Shown: positions 7,584-15,396 of the stretch, one piece after another
Layout of the letters: every line of letters starts with the position of its first letter
How positions within the stretch are numbered: position 1 is the first letter of the stretch
Assembly (NCBI GenBank): GCA_020831585.1
Contig: JAFIGE010000030.1
Span: 1 to 40,406 of the forward strand
Direction: 5' to 3'
DNA from: Opitutales bacterium
GTDB taxonomy: Bacteria; Verrucomicrobiota; Verrucomicrobiia; Opitutales; Oceanipulchritudinaceae
DNA length: 40,406 nt
Made by a program: the position numbers and the translations under genes
Notes under the pieces: model-generated
Databases searched by the model: none
Told to the model about the DNA's origin: nothing
Seen by the model: only the letters and a program-made list of their open reading frames with translations

Positions 7584-8804
7584 GTGAGTGAACTTTCTAA
7601 TTCCAGAGCGGGGTGCGCGTTTTTTTCGGATGTGCCGGCGGCAGCCGCCGATCCGATCCTGGGCTTGACGGATGCGTTTCGCGCCGATGCCCGCACGGGT
7701 AAGGTGAACCTGAGTGTCGGCGTCTATCAGGACGCGGAGGGAGCCAGCCCCGTGTTGGCGACGGTGAAGGCGGCCGAACGCCTGATTCTGAGCGGTGAGT
7801 CAACGAAGGCATATTTGCCGATCTCCGGTGATGGCGCCTACACCCGCGAAGCGGCCCGGCTTGTCTTTGGCGACGCCCTCACCGAGAGCGGGCGCATCGC
7901 CAGTGTGCACACCCCCGGTGGAACGGGTGCCCTGCGCCTGGCTGGCGAGTTCGCCCGTCATGTCCTGGGCGTGAAGCAAGTTTGGCTCAGTCAACCGACT
8001 TGGCCCAATCATCAGGGGATCTTTGGTGCCGTCGGCTTGGAAGCAAAAGGGTATCCCTACTACGACGCGACAGCGAAAAACGTGAACTTTGCAGGGATGC
8101 GCGCGGCCCTGGAAGGCGCTTCGCCGGGTGATGCGGTCCTCTTGCACGCGTGTTGTCACAACCCGTCCGGAGCCGACTTGGACACGGATCAGTGGTCTGC
8201 GTTGGCCGGGATTCTTGGCGAGCGGCGGCTGCTCCCGATTGTCGACTTTGCTTACCAGGGTTTCGGGGATGGTTTGGAGACGGATGCCCAAGGGGTGCGG
8301 GTGCTCACCGAAGCCGGGCTGGAAGTGATTGTCTGCAGTTCCTTCTCGAAGAACTTTGGCCTCTATCGGGAACGTGTGGGGGTCCTTAGCCTGCTTGCCC
8401 AAAATGCGGACGATGCGGCTCGGGTCATGGGTCAGGCGAAGGCGCTCATCCGTACCAATTTCTCCAACCCACCCGCCCATGGGGGCGCGATTGTGTCGAC
8501 AATTCTCCTGAGCGATGAGCTGAGGGCCCGGTGGATCGTTGAACTGGACGAAATGCGCGCGCGCATCGCCGGGATGCGGTTCGCTTTGGTGGACGGTCTG
8601 CGGGCCGCCGGGGCGACGCAGGACTTCTCCTTCCTTCTTGAGCAAAAGGGCATGTTCTCTTTTTCCGGTCTCACTCCGGAACAAGTGAAGATCCTGCGGG
8701 AGGCACACGCGGTTTACATCGTTGGTAACGGGCGCATCAACGTGGCCGGTCTAACGCCCGCCAATGTTTCAGGGGTTTGCGCGGCCATCGCCGCCGTGCT
8801 CTGA
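7584..8804 (+). CDS. Class I aminotransferase, aspartate/aromatic type (AspC/TyrB-like)
   Basis: 406 residues from GTG 7584. This PLP enzyme would transfer amino groups between Asp or aromatic amino acids and 2-oxoglutarate in the cytoplasm. Visible family marks are FFSDVPAAAADPILGL at the N-terminus, CCHNPSGADL, the IVDFAYQGFG segment and the PLP-lysine motif SSFSKNFGLYRERVG. From this start the lysine is residue 256, close to K258 of the E. coli enzyme, which favours GTG 7584 over an in-frame TTG at 7548 lying inside the candidate -35 box. The last 36 bases overlap the 3' end of the convergent hydrolase gene. Whether Asp or Tyr/Phe is the main substrate cannot be decided from sequence alone. 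Confidence 0.9.
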   Translation: MSELSNSRAGCAFFSDVPAAAADPILGLTDAFRADARTGKVNLSVGVYQDAEGASPVLATVKAAERLILSGESTKAYLPISGDGAYTREAARLVFGDALTESGRIASVHTPGGTGALRLAGEFARHVLGVKQVWLSQPTWPNHQGIFGAVGLEAKGYPYYDATAKNVNFAGMRAALEGASPGDAVLLHACCHNPSGADLDTDQWSALAGILGERRLLPIVDFAYQGFGDGLETDAQGVRVLTEAGLEVIVCSSFSKNFGLYRERVGVLSLLAQNADDAARVMGQAKALIRTNFSNPPAHGGAIVSTILLSDELRARWIVELDEMRARIAGMRFALVDGLRAAGATQDFSFLLEQKGMFSFSGLTPEQVKILREAHAVYIVGNGRINVAGLTPANVSGVCAAIAAVL

Positions 8805-9629
8805 AGAAAACCCGTGCCCGCGAAAGAAGGCGAGAGTTCCCTGCCACCACTCGGCTCCGGGAAAAAAAGTAAGCGTGTTGTGGTCGCTACCCGGTTCCAC
8901 CCATAGCCACTTCGGGCCGGTATGGCTCTCGTAAAGCGCCCTTCCCAGCCGCGTGGGCACCACCCTATCATTTTCCGCAAGGACAAAGGCCACCGGCCCG
9001 CTAAATAACGGTAATGCAGTATCGTTTTCAAACCGGTCTCGCAGAAGAAGATTCACCGGAAGGAAGGGGTAGTGCGACCGGGCAACGTCGGTGAGGCTCG
9101 TGAAGGGAGTGAGCAGGAGAAGCCCCCCTACCCGATCCGGCTGCCCGGCCGCCGCCCGCACGGCAACCCCCGAGCCGATGGACTCGCCAACAAGAAGGAG
9201 CGGCCCTTCCCCGGCCTCGCTCCGCAGAGCCGCGATCGCCGCCTCTGCGGCCCGGTGAAAAGCCGCTTCGGAAGGACTTCCGGAGCGGGCTCCATAGCCG
9301 GGGTACTCCAGTACACGCACGTCCCAATCGCCCGGCGGAAAAAGATCGATGAGATAGGTCCGGTGGAGAGCAAACCCCGCATTCCCGTGAAAAATCAAAA
9401 CCTGATTTGGCGGACGCTCTTCGGCGAAGGGCCGCCGCCAGCCATGAAACTGACCGTTTGCATCGACCCAGGGCAACAAGCCCCCCTCTTCAGCCATACG
9501 CATGAGGAAGCCTTCAGCCGCGCGGCTCGGGTGGTAAATGAGACGGCGCTGACACCCGGCGACGAGCAGAACAAAGAGCCCATAAACCAGAAGGAGAAGA
9601 CCAAGGATGCGGAGAGACGGCATGATCAT
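8769..9629 (-). CDS. Membrane-anchored alpha/beta hydrolase (BEM46/ABHD13-like)
   Basis: 286 residues. A hydrophobic helix at residues 5-25 (LRILGLLLLVYGLFVLLVAG) should anchor the protein, with a soluble hydrolase domain behind it. Motifs: QRRLIYHP after the helix, oxyanion-type FHGNAG (80-85), nucleophile elbow GESIGS (S150), and candidate acid and base D221 (AENDRVVP) and H250 (GSDHN), giving a full Ser-Asp-His triad. The family is widespread and mostly of unknown substrate; esterase or thioesterase activity is the usual guess. The Cys at 26 is not in a clear lipobox. ATG 9629 and ATG 9623 are both possible starts. The 3' end overlaps the convergent aminotransferase gene by 36 bases. Confidence 0.85.
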   Translation of the reverse strand: MIMPSLRILGLLLLVYGLFVLLVAGCQRRLIYHPSRAAEGFLMRMAEEGGLLPWVDANGQFHGWRRPFAEERPPNQVLIFHGNAGFALHRTYLIDLFPPGDWDVRVLEYPGYGARSGSPSEAAFHRAAEAAIAALRSEAGEGPLLLVGESIGSGVAVRAAAGQPDRVGGLLLLTPFTSLTDVARSHYPFLPVNLLLRDRFENDTALPLFSGPVAFVLAENDRVVPTRLGRALYESHTGPKWLWVEPGSDHNTLTFFPGAEWWQGTLAFFRGHGFSSEHGGDGRANP

Positions 9630-9837
9630 ATCACAAAAAAAAGTGTGGTTAAAAAGGGAAAGTACTTCCGCGCACTATAGCGAGAGGCCAAGCCTTGACC
9701 AACCCGCCCGCAAAAACAAAAACATTCGGCCCAACCGGAGAATCAAAGAAGGTTTCCCAAGCTCGAAAACAGCCCGAGTTTCCGGGCAACGGGTGGTGCT
9801 CTCACGGAACCATGGGGACGGTTTTGTTTTGGCAGGG

Positions 9838-9866
9838 TTGACAGCAACGTATTCCCTTCGAGACAT
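9838..9866 (+). promoter_or_regulatory. Candidate leaderless promoter of thiE
   Basis: -35 TTGACA (9838-9843), a 17-base spacer, -10-like AGACAT (9861-9866), then 8 bases to the ATG at 9875. No SD and no thiamine pyrophosphate riboswitch motif is seen in the 9630-9874 gap. Confidence 0.35.
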
Positions 9867-9874
9867 CTGCGGTC

Positions 9875-10525
9875 ATGGAATCCTCGCCTTGCGACACGTC
9901 TGCGGCCCGCCGCCTGCTCAGAGGCTATTACTTCATCACGGATCACCGGCTCACGCGACAGGGCATCGAACGGGATACGATCGATGCCTTGCGAAGCGGG
10001 GTCACGGTGGTGCAGTATCGTCGAAAAGAAGGCCCGTCGCGGCTGCTCTATCAGGAAGCCCGTGAACTGCGGGCGCTCACCCACGGGGCCTGTTTCCTGG
10101 TGAATGACCGGGTGGATATTGCCATGGCCTGTGGCGCAGACGGCGTCCATATCGGCCAGTCGGACCTGCCCACTGCGGTTGCCCGCAAGCTCCTCGGGCC
10201 GGGTTCTATCCTCGGTGTGACCGTGCGATCTGTGGAAGAGGCCCGACTCGCCGAAGCCGCCGGTGCCGATTATGTGGGCGTCGGCGCGATCTTTGGCACG
10301 AGCACCAAGGAAGATGCGGGACCACCGGTCGGCCTGGAGTTACTCCGCGAAATCCGGCGAGCAATCCGTCTGCCCATAACGGCCATAGGCGGAATCACAT
10401 TGGAAAACGCCCCTGCGGTGATCGCGGCCGGAGCCCAAATGGTCTGCGCCATCAGCGCCGTCGTCGCCGATCCCCGACCGGCGGAGGCGGCCCAGCGCTT
10501 TCAAAATCTCTTTGCTTCCAAGTGA
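9875..10525 (+). CDS. thiE: Thiamine-phosphate synthase
   Basis: 216 residues, the normal ThiE length. The enzyme joins hydroxymethylpyrimidine pyrophosphate and thiazole phosphate to make thiamine phosphate in the cytoplasm. A TIM-barrel pattern is visible: YYFITDHRL, the pyrophosphate-binding VQYRRKEG, LVNDRVDIAMACGADGVHIG, VGVGAIFGTSTK and the glycine-rich AIGGITLENA. The gene stands alone on plus, without thiC, thiD or thiG neighbours. It has its own candidate promoter so close to the ATG that the message may be leaderless. TenI-like paralogues share this fold, but the complete VNDR and GxGxIFxTxTK motifs favour ThiE. Confidence 0.92.
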   Translation: MESSPCDTSAARRLLRGYYFITDHRLTRQGIERDTIDALRSGVTVVQYRRKEGPSRLLYQEARELRALTHGACFLVNDRVDIAMACGADGVHIGQSDLPTAVARKLLGPGSILGVTVRSVEEARLAEAAGADYVGVGAIFGTSTKEDAGPPVGLELLREIRRAIRLPITAIGGITLENAPAVIAAGAQMVCAISAVVADPRPAEAAQRFQNLFASK

Positions 10526-10589
10526 GCCAAGCCGGATAGAGTGCGGCACCGACCTCACAGGGAATCGCAAAATCCTTGGTCATACTTTG

Positions 10590-10638
10590 TTGACGGAAGG
10601 ATTCTGATGATATGATTCTTCGCGTCAGTTCCCCTGAC
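10590..10638 (+). promoter_or_regulatory. Candidate araA promoter with a leader hairpin
   Basis: TTGACG (10590-10595), a short 15-base spacer, and -10 TATGAT (10611-10616). A 5-bp hairpin GTCAG/CTGAC with a 5-base loop (10624-10638) lies in the presumed leader. An upstream in-frame ATG (10612) falls inside the -10 box, which supports ATG 10657 as the araA start. Confidence 0.4.
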
Positions 10639-10656
10639 TACCCGTCGAAATCCCCC

Positions 10657-12177
10657 ATGTCTCCCCTCAGTTTACAAGTGTCGGAAGTTTGGTTCCTAAC
10701 CGGAAGCCAGCATCTTTATGGTGACGATACCCTCCGCCAAGTGCAGGCTCATGCGGATGAAATCGTGCGGGGCCTCAATGCTTCGGGCGAACTCCCTCTC
10801 CCCATCCGGGGCCGGGCCATCCTGACCACGCCTGATGCGATCACCCGCACCCTGCGCGAAGCCGGCACGGATTCTTCCTGTGCCGGGGTCATTGTCTGGA
10901 TGCATACATTTTCACCGGCGAAAATGTGGATCAGCGGCCTCAATTCGCTTCGACGCCCCCTCCTCCACTTTCACACGCAATTCAACCGGCTCATTCCATG
11001 GGAATCCATCGACATGGATTTCATGAACCTCAACCAGTCCGCGCACGGCGACCGTGAGTTTGGATTTGCCTGCACGCGCCTCCGGCTGAATCGAAAGGTC
11101 GTGGTGGGTCACTGGGCCGATCCGGCCATCCTCCCGCCCATGCGCAATTGGATGCGCGCAGCCCGCGCATGGCACGACTGGCAGGGCATGCGCGTCGCCC
11201 GCCTGGGAGACAACATGCGCGCCGTGGCCGTGACGGAGGGCGACAAGGTGGCGGCGGAAAACCGCTTTGGTTTCTCCGTCGATGGATACGGGGTAGGCGA
11301 TCTGGCCTGTATCCAAAAAGACCTGACCGATGAAGCCGTTGATGCGCTCGTCGGGGAATATCTGGACACCTATGCGGTCGCCCCGACTCTGCAGCCGGAT
11401 GGTCCGCGCCACCGGGACCTGCGGGAGGCAGCCCGTATCGAGCTTGCCTTGCTGACCTTCCTCAAAGAGCGCGGTTGCGCCGCCTTCACCACCACGTTTG
11501 AGGACCTCCACGGGCTGCGCCAGCTCCCCGGTTTAGCCGTGCAGCGCCTCATGGCTGCGGGCTATGGATTTGCTGCCGAGGGCGACTGGAAAACAGCCGC
11601 GCTCCTGCGGGCAATGAAGGTCATGGCAGCCGATGCGCCCGAAGGGGTGTCGTTCATGGAGGATTACACATACCATTTCGACGAATCGGGCGGGCAGGTT
11701 CTGGGTTCGCACATGCTCGAGATCTGCCCGAGCATCTCCGAGGGTCAACCAAAGCTGGAGATTCACCCGCTCGGTATTGGCGGCAAAGAGGATCCCGTTC
11801 GGCTGGTCTTCGATTGCCCTGCGGGAGCCGCACTCAACGCTTCCCTGATCGATCTGGGCAACCGCTTTCGCCTTGTCGTCAATACGGTCGAGGCACTCAA
11901 GCCGGAGTCACCGCTACCGCGACTGCCAGTCGCCCGCACGCTTTGGCGGCCCCTCCCCGACCTGCCCACAGCCGCCGCCGCATGGATCCTTGCCGGGGGT
12001 GCACACCACACCGGTTTCACCCGCGCCCTCCGCGCGGAGACCTTGGGAGACTTTGCGGAAATGGCCGGCATCGAATTTCTCCTCATCGACGAAACGTGTC
12101 GTCTCCCCGACCTCAAGGATCGCCTTCGGTGGAACGACCTTTACCATCACCTGGCCCACGGGCTCGGACATACATAA
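10657..12177 (+). CDS. araA: L-arabinose isomerase
   Basis: 506 residues from ATG 10657 (E. coli AraA has 500). Converts L-arabinose to L-ribulose with Mn2+ in the cytoplasm. It begins with the conserved [13 protein letters not shown]. Family metal ligands can be placed at E308 (AAEGDWK), E335 (FMEDYTYHF), H352 (LGSHMLE) and H450/H451 (GGAHHT). Long stretches such as [12 protein letters not shown] and [19 protein letters not shown] match the family throughout. An upstream ATG at 10612 is rejected because it overlaps the -10 box. araD follows after 4 bases. No ribulokinase (araB), transporter or AraC-type regulator lies in the window, so the middle step must be encoded elsewhere. Confidence 0.96.
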   Translation: MSPLSLQVSEVWFLTGSQHLYGDDTLRQVQAHADEIVRGLNASGELPLPIRGRAILTTPDAITRTLREAGTDSSCAGVIVWMHTFSPAKMWISGLNSLRRPLLHFHTQFNRLIPWESIDMDFMNLNQSAHGDREFGFACTRLRLNRKVVVGHWADPAILPPMRNWMRAARAWHDWQGMRVARLGDNMRAVAVTEGDKVAAENRFGFSVDGYGVGDLACIQKDLTDEAVDALVGEYLDTYAVAPTLQPDGPRHRDLREAARIELALLTFLKERGCAAFTTTFEDLHGLRQLPGLAVQRLMAAGYGFAAEGDWKTAALLRAMKVMAADAPEGVSFMEDYTYHFDESGGQVLGSHMLEICPSISEGQPKLEIHPLGIGGKEDPVRLVFDCPAGAALNASLIDLGNRFRLVVNTVEALKPESPLPRLPVARTLWRPLPDLPTAAAAWILAGGAHHTGFTRALRAETLGDFAEMAGIEFLLIDETCRLPDLKDRLRWNDLYHHLAHGLGHT

Positions 12178-12181
12178 GACC

Positions 12182-12973
12182 ATGGATTCAATTTTGCGCA
12201 AAATTCGTGACGAATGTCTCGAGGCTAACAAAGCCCTGCCTGAGACCGGTTTGGTCGATTTCACCTTCGGCAATGTCAGCGTGCTCGATTTGAGCCGCGG
12301 CATCTTTGCCATCAAGCCAAGCGGGATTCCCTACGATGACTTGCGCAAAGAGGACATCGTCCTTCTCGATCTCGACGGTAAAGTGCTCTACGGCGAGTCC
12401 AAGCCCTCCAGTGACACCCCCACCCACCGCTACCTTTATCGAACACTCGGTGAGCGGGGGGTACACGCCATCGTCCACACGCACAGCCGCCGGGCGGTGG
12501 CCTTTGCGCAAGCGGGGTTTGCCATTCCATGCCTGGGCACGACCCACGCGGACTATTTTGCCGGAGAAGTCCCCATCACCCGCGACCTCACCAAAGCGGA
12601 GGTCAAGGGCAATTACGAATGGGAGACCGGCAAAATCATCGCGGAGGTCTTCGCAGAGATCGATCCGATGCCTATTCCGGCTGTAATCGTCCGACGCCAC
12701 GGCCCCTTTGCCTGGGGTGCCAACGGCATAAAAGCGGTGGAAAACGCCCACGTTCTCGAAGTCGTTGCCGACATCGCTTGGCAAACGCTCCTTCTCAATC
12801 CGCGGGCCGAATCAATTCCGGCCTATCTTTTGGAAAAACACTACAAGCGCAAGCACGGCCCCGAAGCCTACTATGGGCAACCCACCGACCCTTCGGAGCG
12901 CAAGGCACACCGCCCACCGAAAGCGCCGCGCAAAGGTTACCCCGATCCCCGTTTCTACGCCTTCGATCGCTGA
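12182..12973 (+). CDS. araD: L-ribulose-5-phosphate 4-epimerase
   Basis: 263 residues. A class II aldolase/adducin-fold, Zn-dependent enzyme giving D-xylulose 5-phosphate. Visible: TGLVDFTFGNVS, KPSGIPYDDL, the zinc ligands H99 and H101 in HTHSRR and H173 in RRHGPF, a catalytic Asp in HADYF (D124), and Tyr in EAYYG (about 230). The E. coli equivalents are H95, H97, H171, D120 and Y229, so spacing is well kept. The protein carries about 30 extra C-terminal residues, Arg/Lys/Pro rich (RKAHRPPKAPRKGYP), beyond the E. coli length. It is co-transcribed with araA, 4 bases downstream. It converges with mutM, with 8 bases between the two stops. Confidence 0.94.
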   Translation: MDSILRKIRDECLEANKALPETGLVDFTFGNVSVLDLSRGIFAIKPSGIPYDDLRKEDIVLLDLDGKVLYGESKPSSDTPTHRYLYRTLGERGVHAIVHTHSRRAVAFAQAGFAIPCLGTTHADYFAGEVPITRDLTKAEVKGNYEWETGKIIAEVFAEIDPMPIPAVIVRRHGPFAWGANGIKAVENAHVLEVVADIAWQTLLLNPRAESIPAYLLEKHYKRKHGPEAYYGQPTDPSERKAHRPPKAPRKGYPDPRFYAFDR

Positions 12974-12981
12974 GCGGAAGA

Positions 12982-13818
12982 TCAGACCGAAGGGAGCGGG
13001 GGCGTGCCTGCCAACTCTTCCGGCCACCGCTGGCGGGCCGGTGAGTAGCACGTGGTCCGGCCCCCGATCACCTCGCGGCAAAGCGGCCGTCCGGTTCGCG
13101 GGCAGACCCCGCCATCCCGCCAACGGTGCGGGAAGAGCCAGTCATCCGGAGGATCGCCCCAATCCGTCGCAATCACCCGCAAAGCGTCTTCGGCCACCTC
13201 CCGAACGCGCCGATGTAGCTCGCTCAGCTTGACTCCACGCACCCGCCCCCCGGGACAGGCCGGATGGATGCCGGACCGCCACAAGATCTCATCAGCCATC
13301 CAGTTGCCCACTCCCGGAAAGAATTCCTGGCGCAACAAAATTGCTTTCAGCGGAGCCCGCGCATGTCGCCGCAAAACGTTGCCCAAAAACTCCCGTGTAA
13401 AGGCCGGTGTCGTCACCTCCGGTGGCAACCTCTTCCAAAACGGGGGCTCGCCATCAACAGACCGGTAACAACGAATTTCGCCAAACATCCGGGAGTCGTT
13501 GTAAACCAGCGCGGCCTCATTCGTGTAGAGGATCAGATGATCGTGTTTCGACGGGGTGGTTTCCCGCGGACCCCGCTGCAAACGCCCGGCCATACCCAGA
13601 TGAAGGTGTAACCAAAGCCCCCCGCTGAACCCGAAAAGCATTTGCTTCCCATGGGTTTGCATAGATTGCAGAATCTCACTGTCGAGTCCGGACAATGCTG
13701 GAAAATCACAGCGGCGGAAGACCCGCTTACCCTCTTGGCACCGCACGCGCTCCACTCGCTGACCCAGGCACGGGACCCACTGGTTCGCATAAAACTTAAC
13801 TTCCGCTAGTTCAGGCAT
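12982..13818 (-). CDS. mutM: Formamidopyrimidine-DNA glycosylase (Fpg/MutM), zinc finger degenerate
   Basis: 278 residues from ATG 13818, chosen because Fpg proteins need Pro2-Glu3 as catalytic residues (MPELAEVKF). Excises oxidised purines and cleaves the abasic site. Also present: K58 (HGKQMLF), LHLHLGMAGRL (70-80) and the H2TH segment FFPGVGNWMADEILWRSGIHP (167-186). The C-terminal finger keeps the normal C-x2-C-x16-C-x2-C spacing, but the four positions are C239, T242, S259 and R262, so three zinc ligands are lost. The DNA-contacting Arg is kept (GGRTT, R254). This resembles the zincless fingers of plant Fpg and NEIL1. An Nei-type substrate preference remains possible. Confidence 0.92.
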   Translation of the reverse strand: MPELAEVKFYANQWVPCLGQRVERVRCQEGKRVFRRCDFPALSGLDSEILQSMQTHGKQMLFGFSGGLWLHLHLGMAGRLQRGPRETTPSKHDHLILYTNEAALVYNDSRMFGEIRCYRSVDGEPPFWKRLPPEVTTPAFTREFLGNVLRRHARAPLKAILLRQEFFPGVGNWMADEILWRSGIHPACPGGRVRGVKLSELHRRVREVAEDALRVIATDWGDPPDDWLFPHRWRDGGVCPRTGRPLCREVIGGRTTCYSPARQRWPEELAGTPPLPSV

Positions 13819-14004
13819 CTCACCCCAACGAGCGGCGGAAATCCCGCAGGGCAAGTTCACGGAAGAAAAACCGCGAAAAACGGGCAGTGGCGCGATCTCA
13901 CCTTGGGATCGGCGCGTTGCGCCCGCAGCTATGCCGGGGCCTGCGTGAAATTCGGCGGCACACAGAAAACCTTGATTTACTCCCGATGAATATCTCCCGG
14001 GGGA

Positions 14005-14020
14005 ATCCTCGAAAGAGGAT
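14005..14020 (-). terminator. Hairpin immediately after tRNA-Arg
   Basis: A perfect 6-bp stem ATCCTC/GAGGAT with a 4-base loop lies 6 bases beyond the CCA end of tRNA-Arg on minus. The following T-run is only two bases, so it could serve as a weak terminator or a 3'-processing signal. Confidence 0.4.
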
Positions 14021-14025
14021 AAAGA

Positions 14026-14102
14026 TGGCACGGGGCAAGGGAGTCGAACCCCTAACCTCCTGATCCGTAGTCAGGTGCTCTATCCAATTGAGCTAGCCCC
14101 GC
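14026..14102 (-). tRNA. tRNA-Arg (anticodon ACG)
   Basis: 77 nt on minus with encoded CCA (14028-14026). Acceptor arms are GCGGGGC/GCCCCGT with a terminal G-T pair. The anticodon stem is CCTGA/TCAGG with loop CTACGGA, giving anticodon ACG, which reads CGT and, once A34 is deaminated to inosine, CGC and CGA. The D arm contains AGCTCAATTGGATAGAGC. Confidence 0.95.
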
Positions 14103-14259
14103 ACATCACAAAGCCGAGAAAGAAGGCAGAGACCGCACCCCAGCGCAAGTGTTTTTTTCACTTTTATGCTCGAATCGGATCATCAGGCTTTGCCGGATCG
14201 CATTCAATTACTCGCAATTGATTCGACATTCCCGCGAAGCCATCCCGACACTCTCCCGC

Positions 14260-15288
14260 ATGGCCTCTCCATTTCGCGTGCTTCAGGTTGGTTGCGGTTC
14301 GATTAGCTCGGCTTGGCTCAAAGCTGCCGCGCTTTTTCCTGACGATATCAGCTTTGTCGGCTTCGTCGATCTCTCGCTGGAGGCCGCGCAAAAGCGGGCG
14401 GCGGAGTCCGGCACGACAGCTCCGTTTACCGGCACGGATGTGGCCAAGGCTCTCGCGGAGACCCGCCCCGAGGTAGTCTTCGACTGCACCGTCCCGGCTG
14501 CCCATGAAGCCGTCACCTGTGCCGCCCTTGCCGCCGGTGCGCATGTGCTCGGGGAAAAACCCATGGCTTCATCGATCGATGAAGCGCGCCGCATGATCGC
14601 CGCCGCCGCCAAGCGCCACTATGCCATCACGCAAACCCGCCGCGCGCACGGCAGCCTGCGCGCCGTCGCGGCAGCGGTGGCCTCGGGGGCCATCGGGCGG
14701 CTCCACACGATCAACGCCGATTTTTACATGGGCCCCCACTTCGGCGGCTTCCGCGAGGAGATGGCGCACGTGCTTCTCCTCGATATGGCCATCCACAGCT
14801 TCGACCAGGCGCGCTGCCTCGCCGCAAAGAATGCCACACACGTCTACTGCCACGAATACAACCCGCCCGGCTCGTGGTTTCGCCACGGGGCCAGCGCCAT
14901 GGCGATTTTCGAAATGGAGGGCGGGGCGGTCTTCAACTACCGCGGCAGTTGGTGCGCCGAAGGCGAGCGGACTTCGTGGGAGTGCGGTTGGCGGCTCATC
15001 GGTGACAAGGGCACCTTACAGTGGGACGGCGCATCCTCCATTCAGCTCTCCCTCCCGTCTGCCGAAGAAGGCTTCCTCCGGCCCTTCGAGACCACCACGA
15101 TCCCGCCCCTCGACCTCGGTCAGAAAGGCTCCGGGCACGCCGGCATCATGGGCGATTTCTTCCGCGCGCTCCGCACGGGCGGCACGCCGGAAACCGCCGC
15201 CGCCCGAAATTTTGGCAGCCTCGCGATGGTCCTTGCAGCCGTCGAAAGTGCCCGTGCCGGTCAACGTATTGCCGTGCCCGCTATCTGA
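14260..15288 (+). CDS. Gfo/Idh/MocA family NAD(P)-dependent oxidoreductase
   Basis: 342 residues from ATG 14260. An N-terminal Rossmann domain (VLQVGCGSISSAWLKAA) with the family motif GEKPMA (about 93-98) is followed by the C-terminal alpha/beta domain that forms the substrate pocket. Family members oxidise or reduce sugars, inositols or related polyols; the substrate here cannot be named. A histidine-containing segment, MAIHSFDQAR, occupies the usual catalytic region. It lies alone between tRNA-Arg and ileS. A longer reading from upstream is possible, but the Rossmann strand begins directly after this ATG. No SD is visible; a weak TCGACA-N18-GACACT pair ends 7 bases before the ATG. Confidence 0.87.
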   Translation: MASPFRVLQVGCGSISSAWLKAAALFPDDISFVGFVDLSLEAAQKRAAESGTTAPFTGTDVAKALAETRPEVVFDCTVPAAHEAVTCAALAAGAHVLGEKPMASSIDEARRMIAAAAKRHYAITQTRRAHGSLRAVAAAVASGAIGRLHTINADFYMGPHFGGFREEMAHVLLLDMAIHSFDQARCLAAKNATHVYCHEYNPPGSWFRHGASAMAIFEMEGGAVFNYRGSWCAEGERTSWECGWRLIGDKGTLQWDGASSIQLSLPSAEEGFLRPFETTTIPPLDLGQKGSGHAGIMGDFFRALRTGGTPETAAARNFGSLAMVLAAVESARAGQRIAVPAI

Positions 15289-15396
15289 AATCCACCCACT
15301 TCCCCCAATTTGATCGGCAACGTTGCTTGACTTGCCGGCGGCAAGCCGCATTTTGCCCGCATTTCGCTTCCGGGCGCAAACCCCGCCCTTTTTATT

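Noticed and set aside
9630-9874. Thiamine pyrophosphate riboswitch upstream of thiE
   Set aside because: I looked for the CTGAGA and ACC(C)TTTGAACCTGAT-like boxes and found neither.
14147-14163. AAGTG-T7-CACTT inverted repeat before the oxidoreductase gene, and a similar CAC-A8-GTG at 9632-9645
   Set aside because: They differ in orientation and are dominated by homopolymer runs, so a shared regulatory meaning is not supported.
15300-15396. T-box leader before ileS
   Set aside because: Only a short 6-bp hairpin is present, and no T-box or antiterminator pairing is visible.
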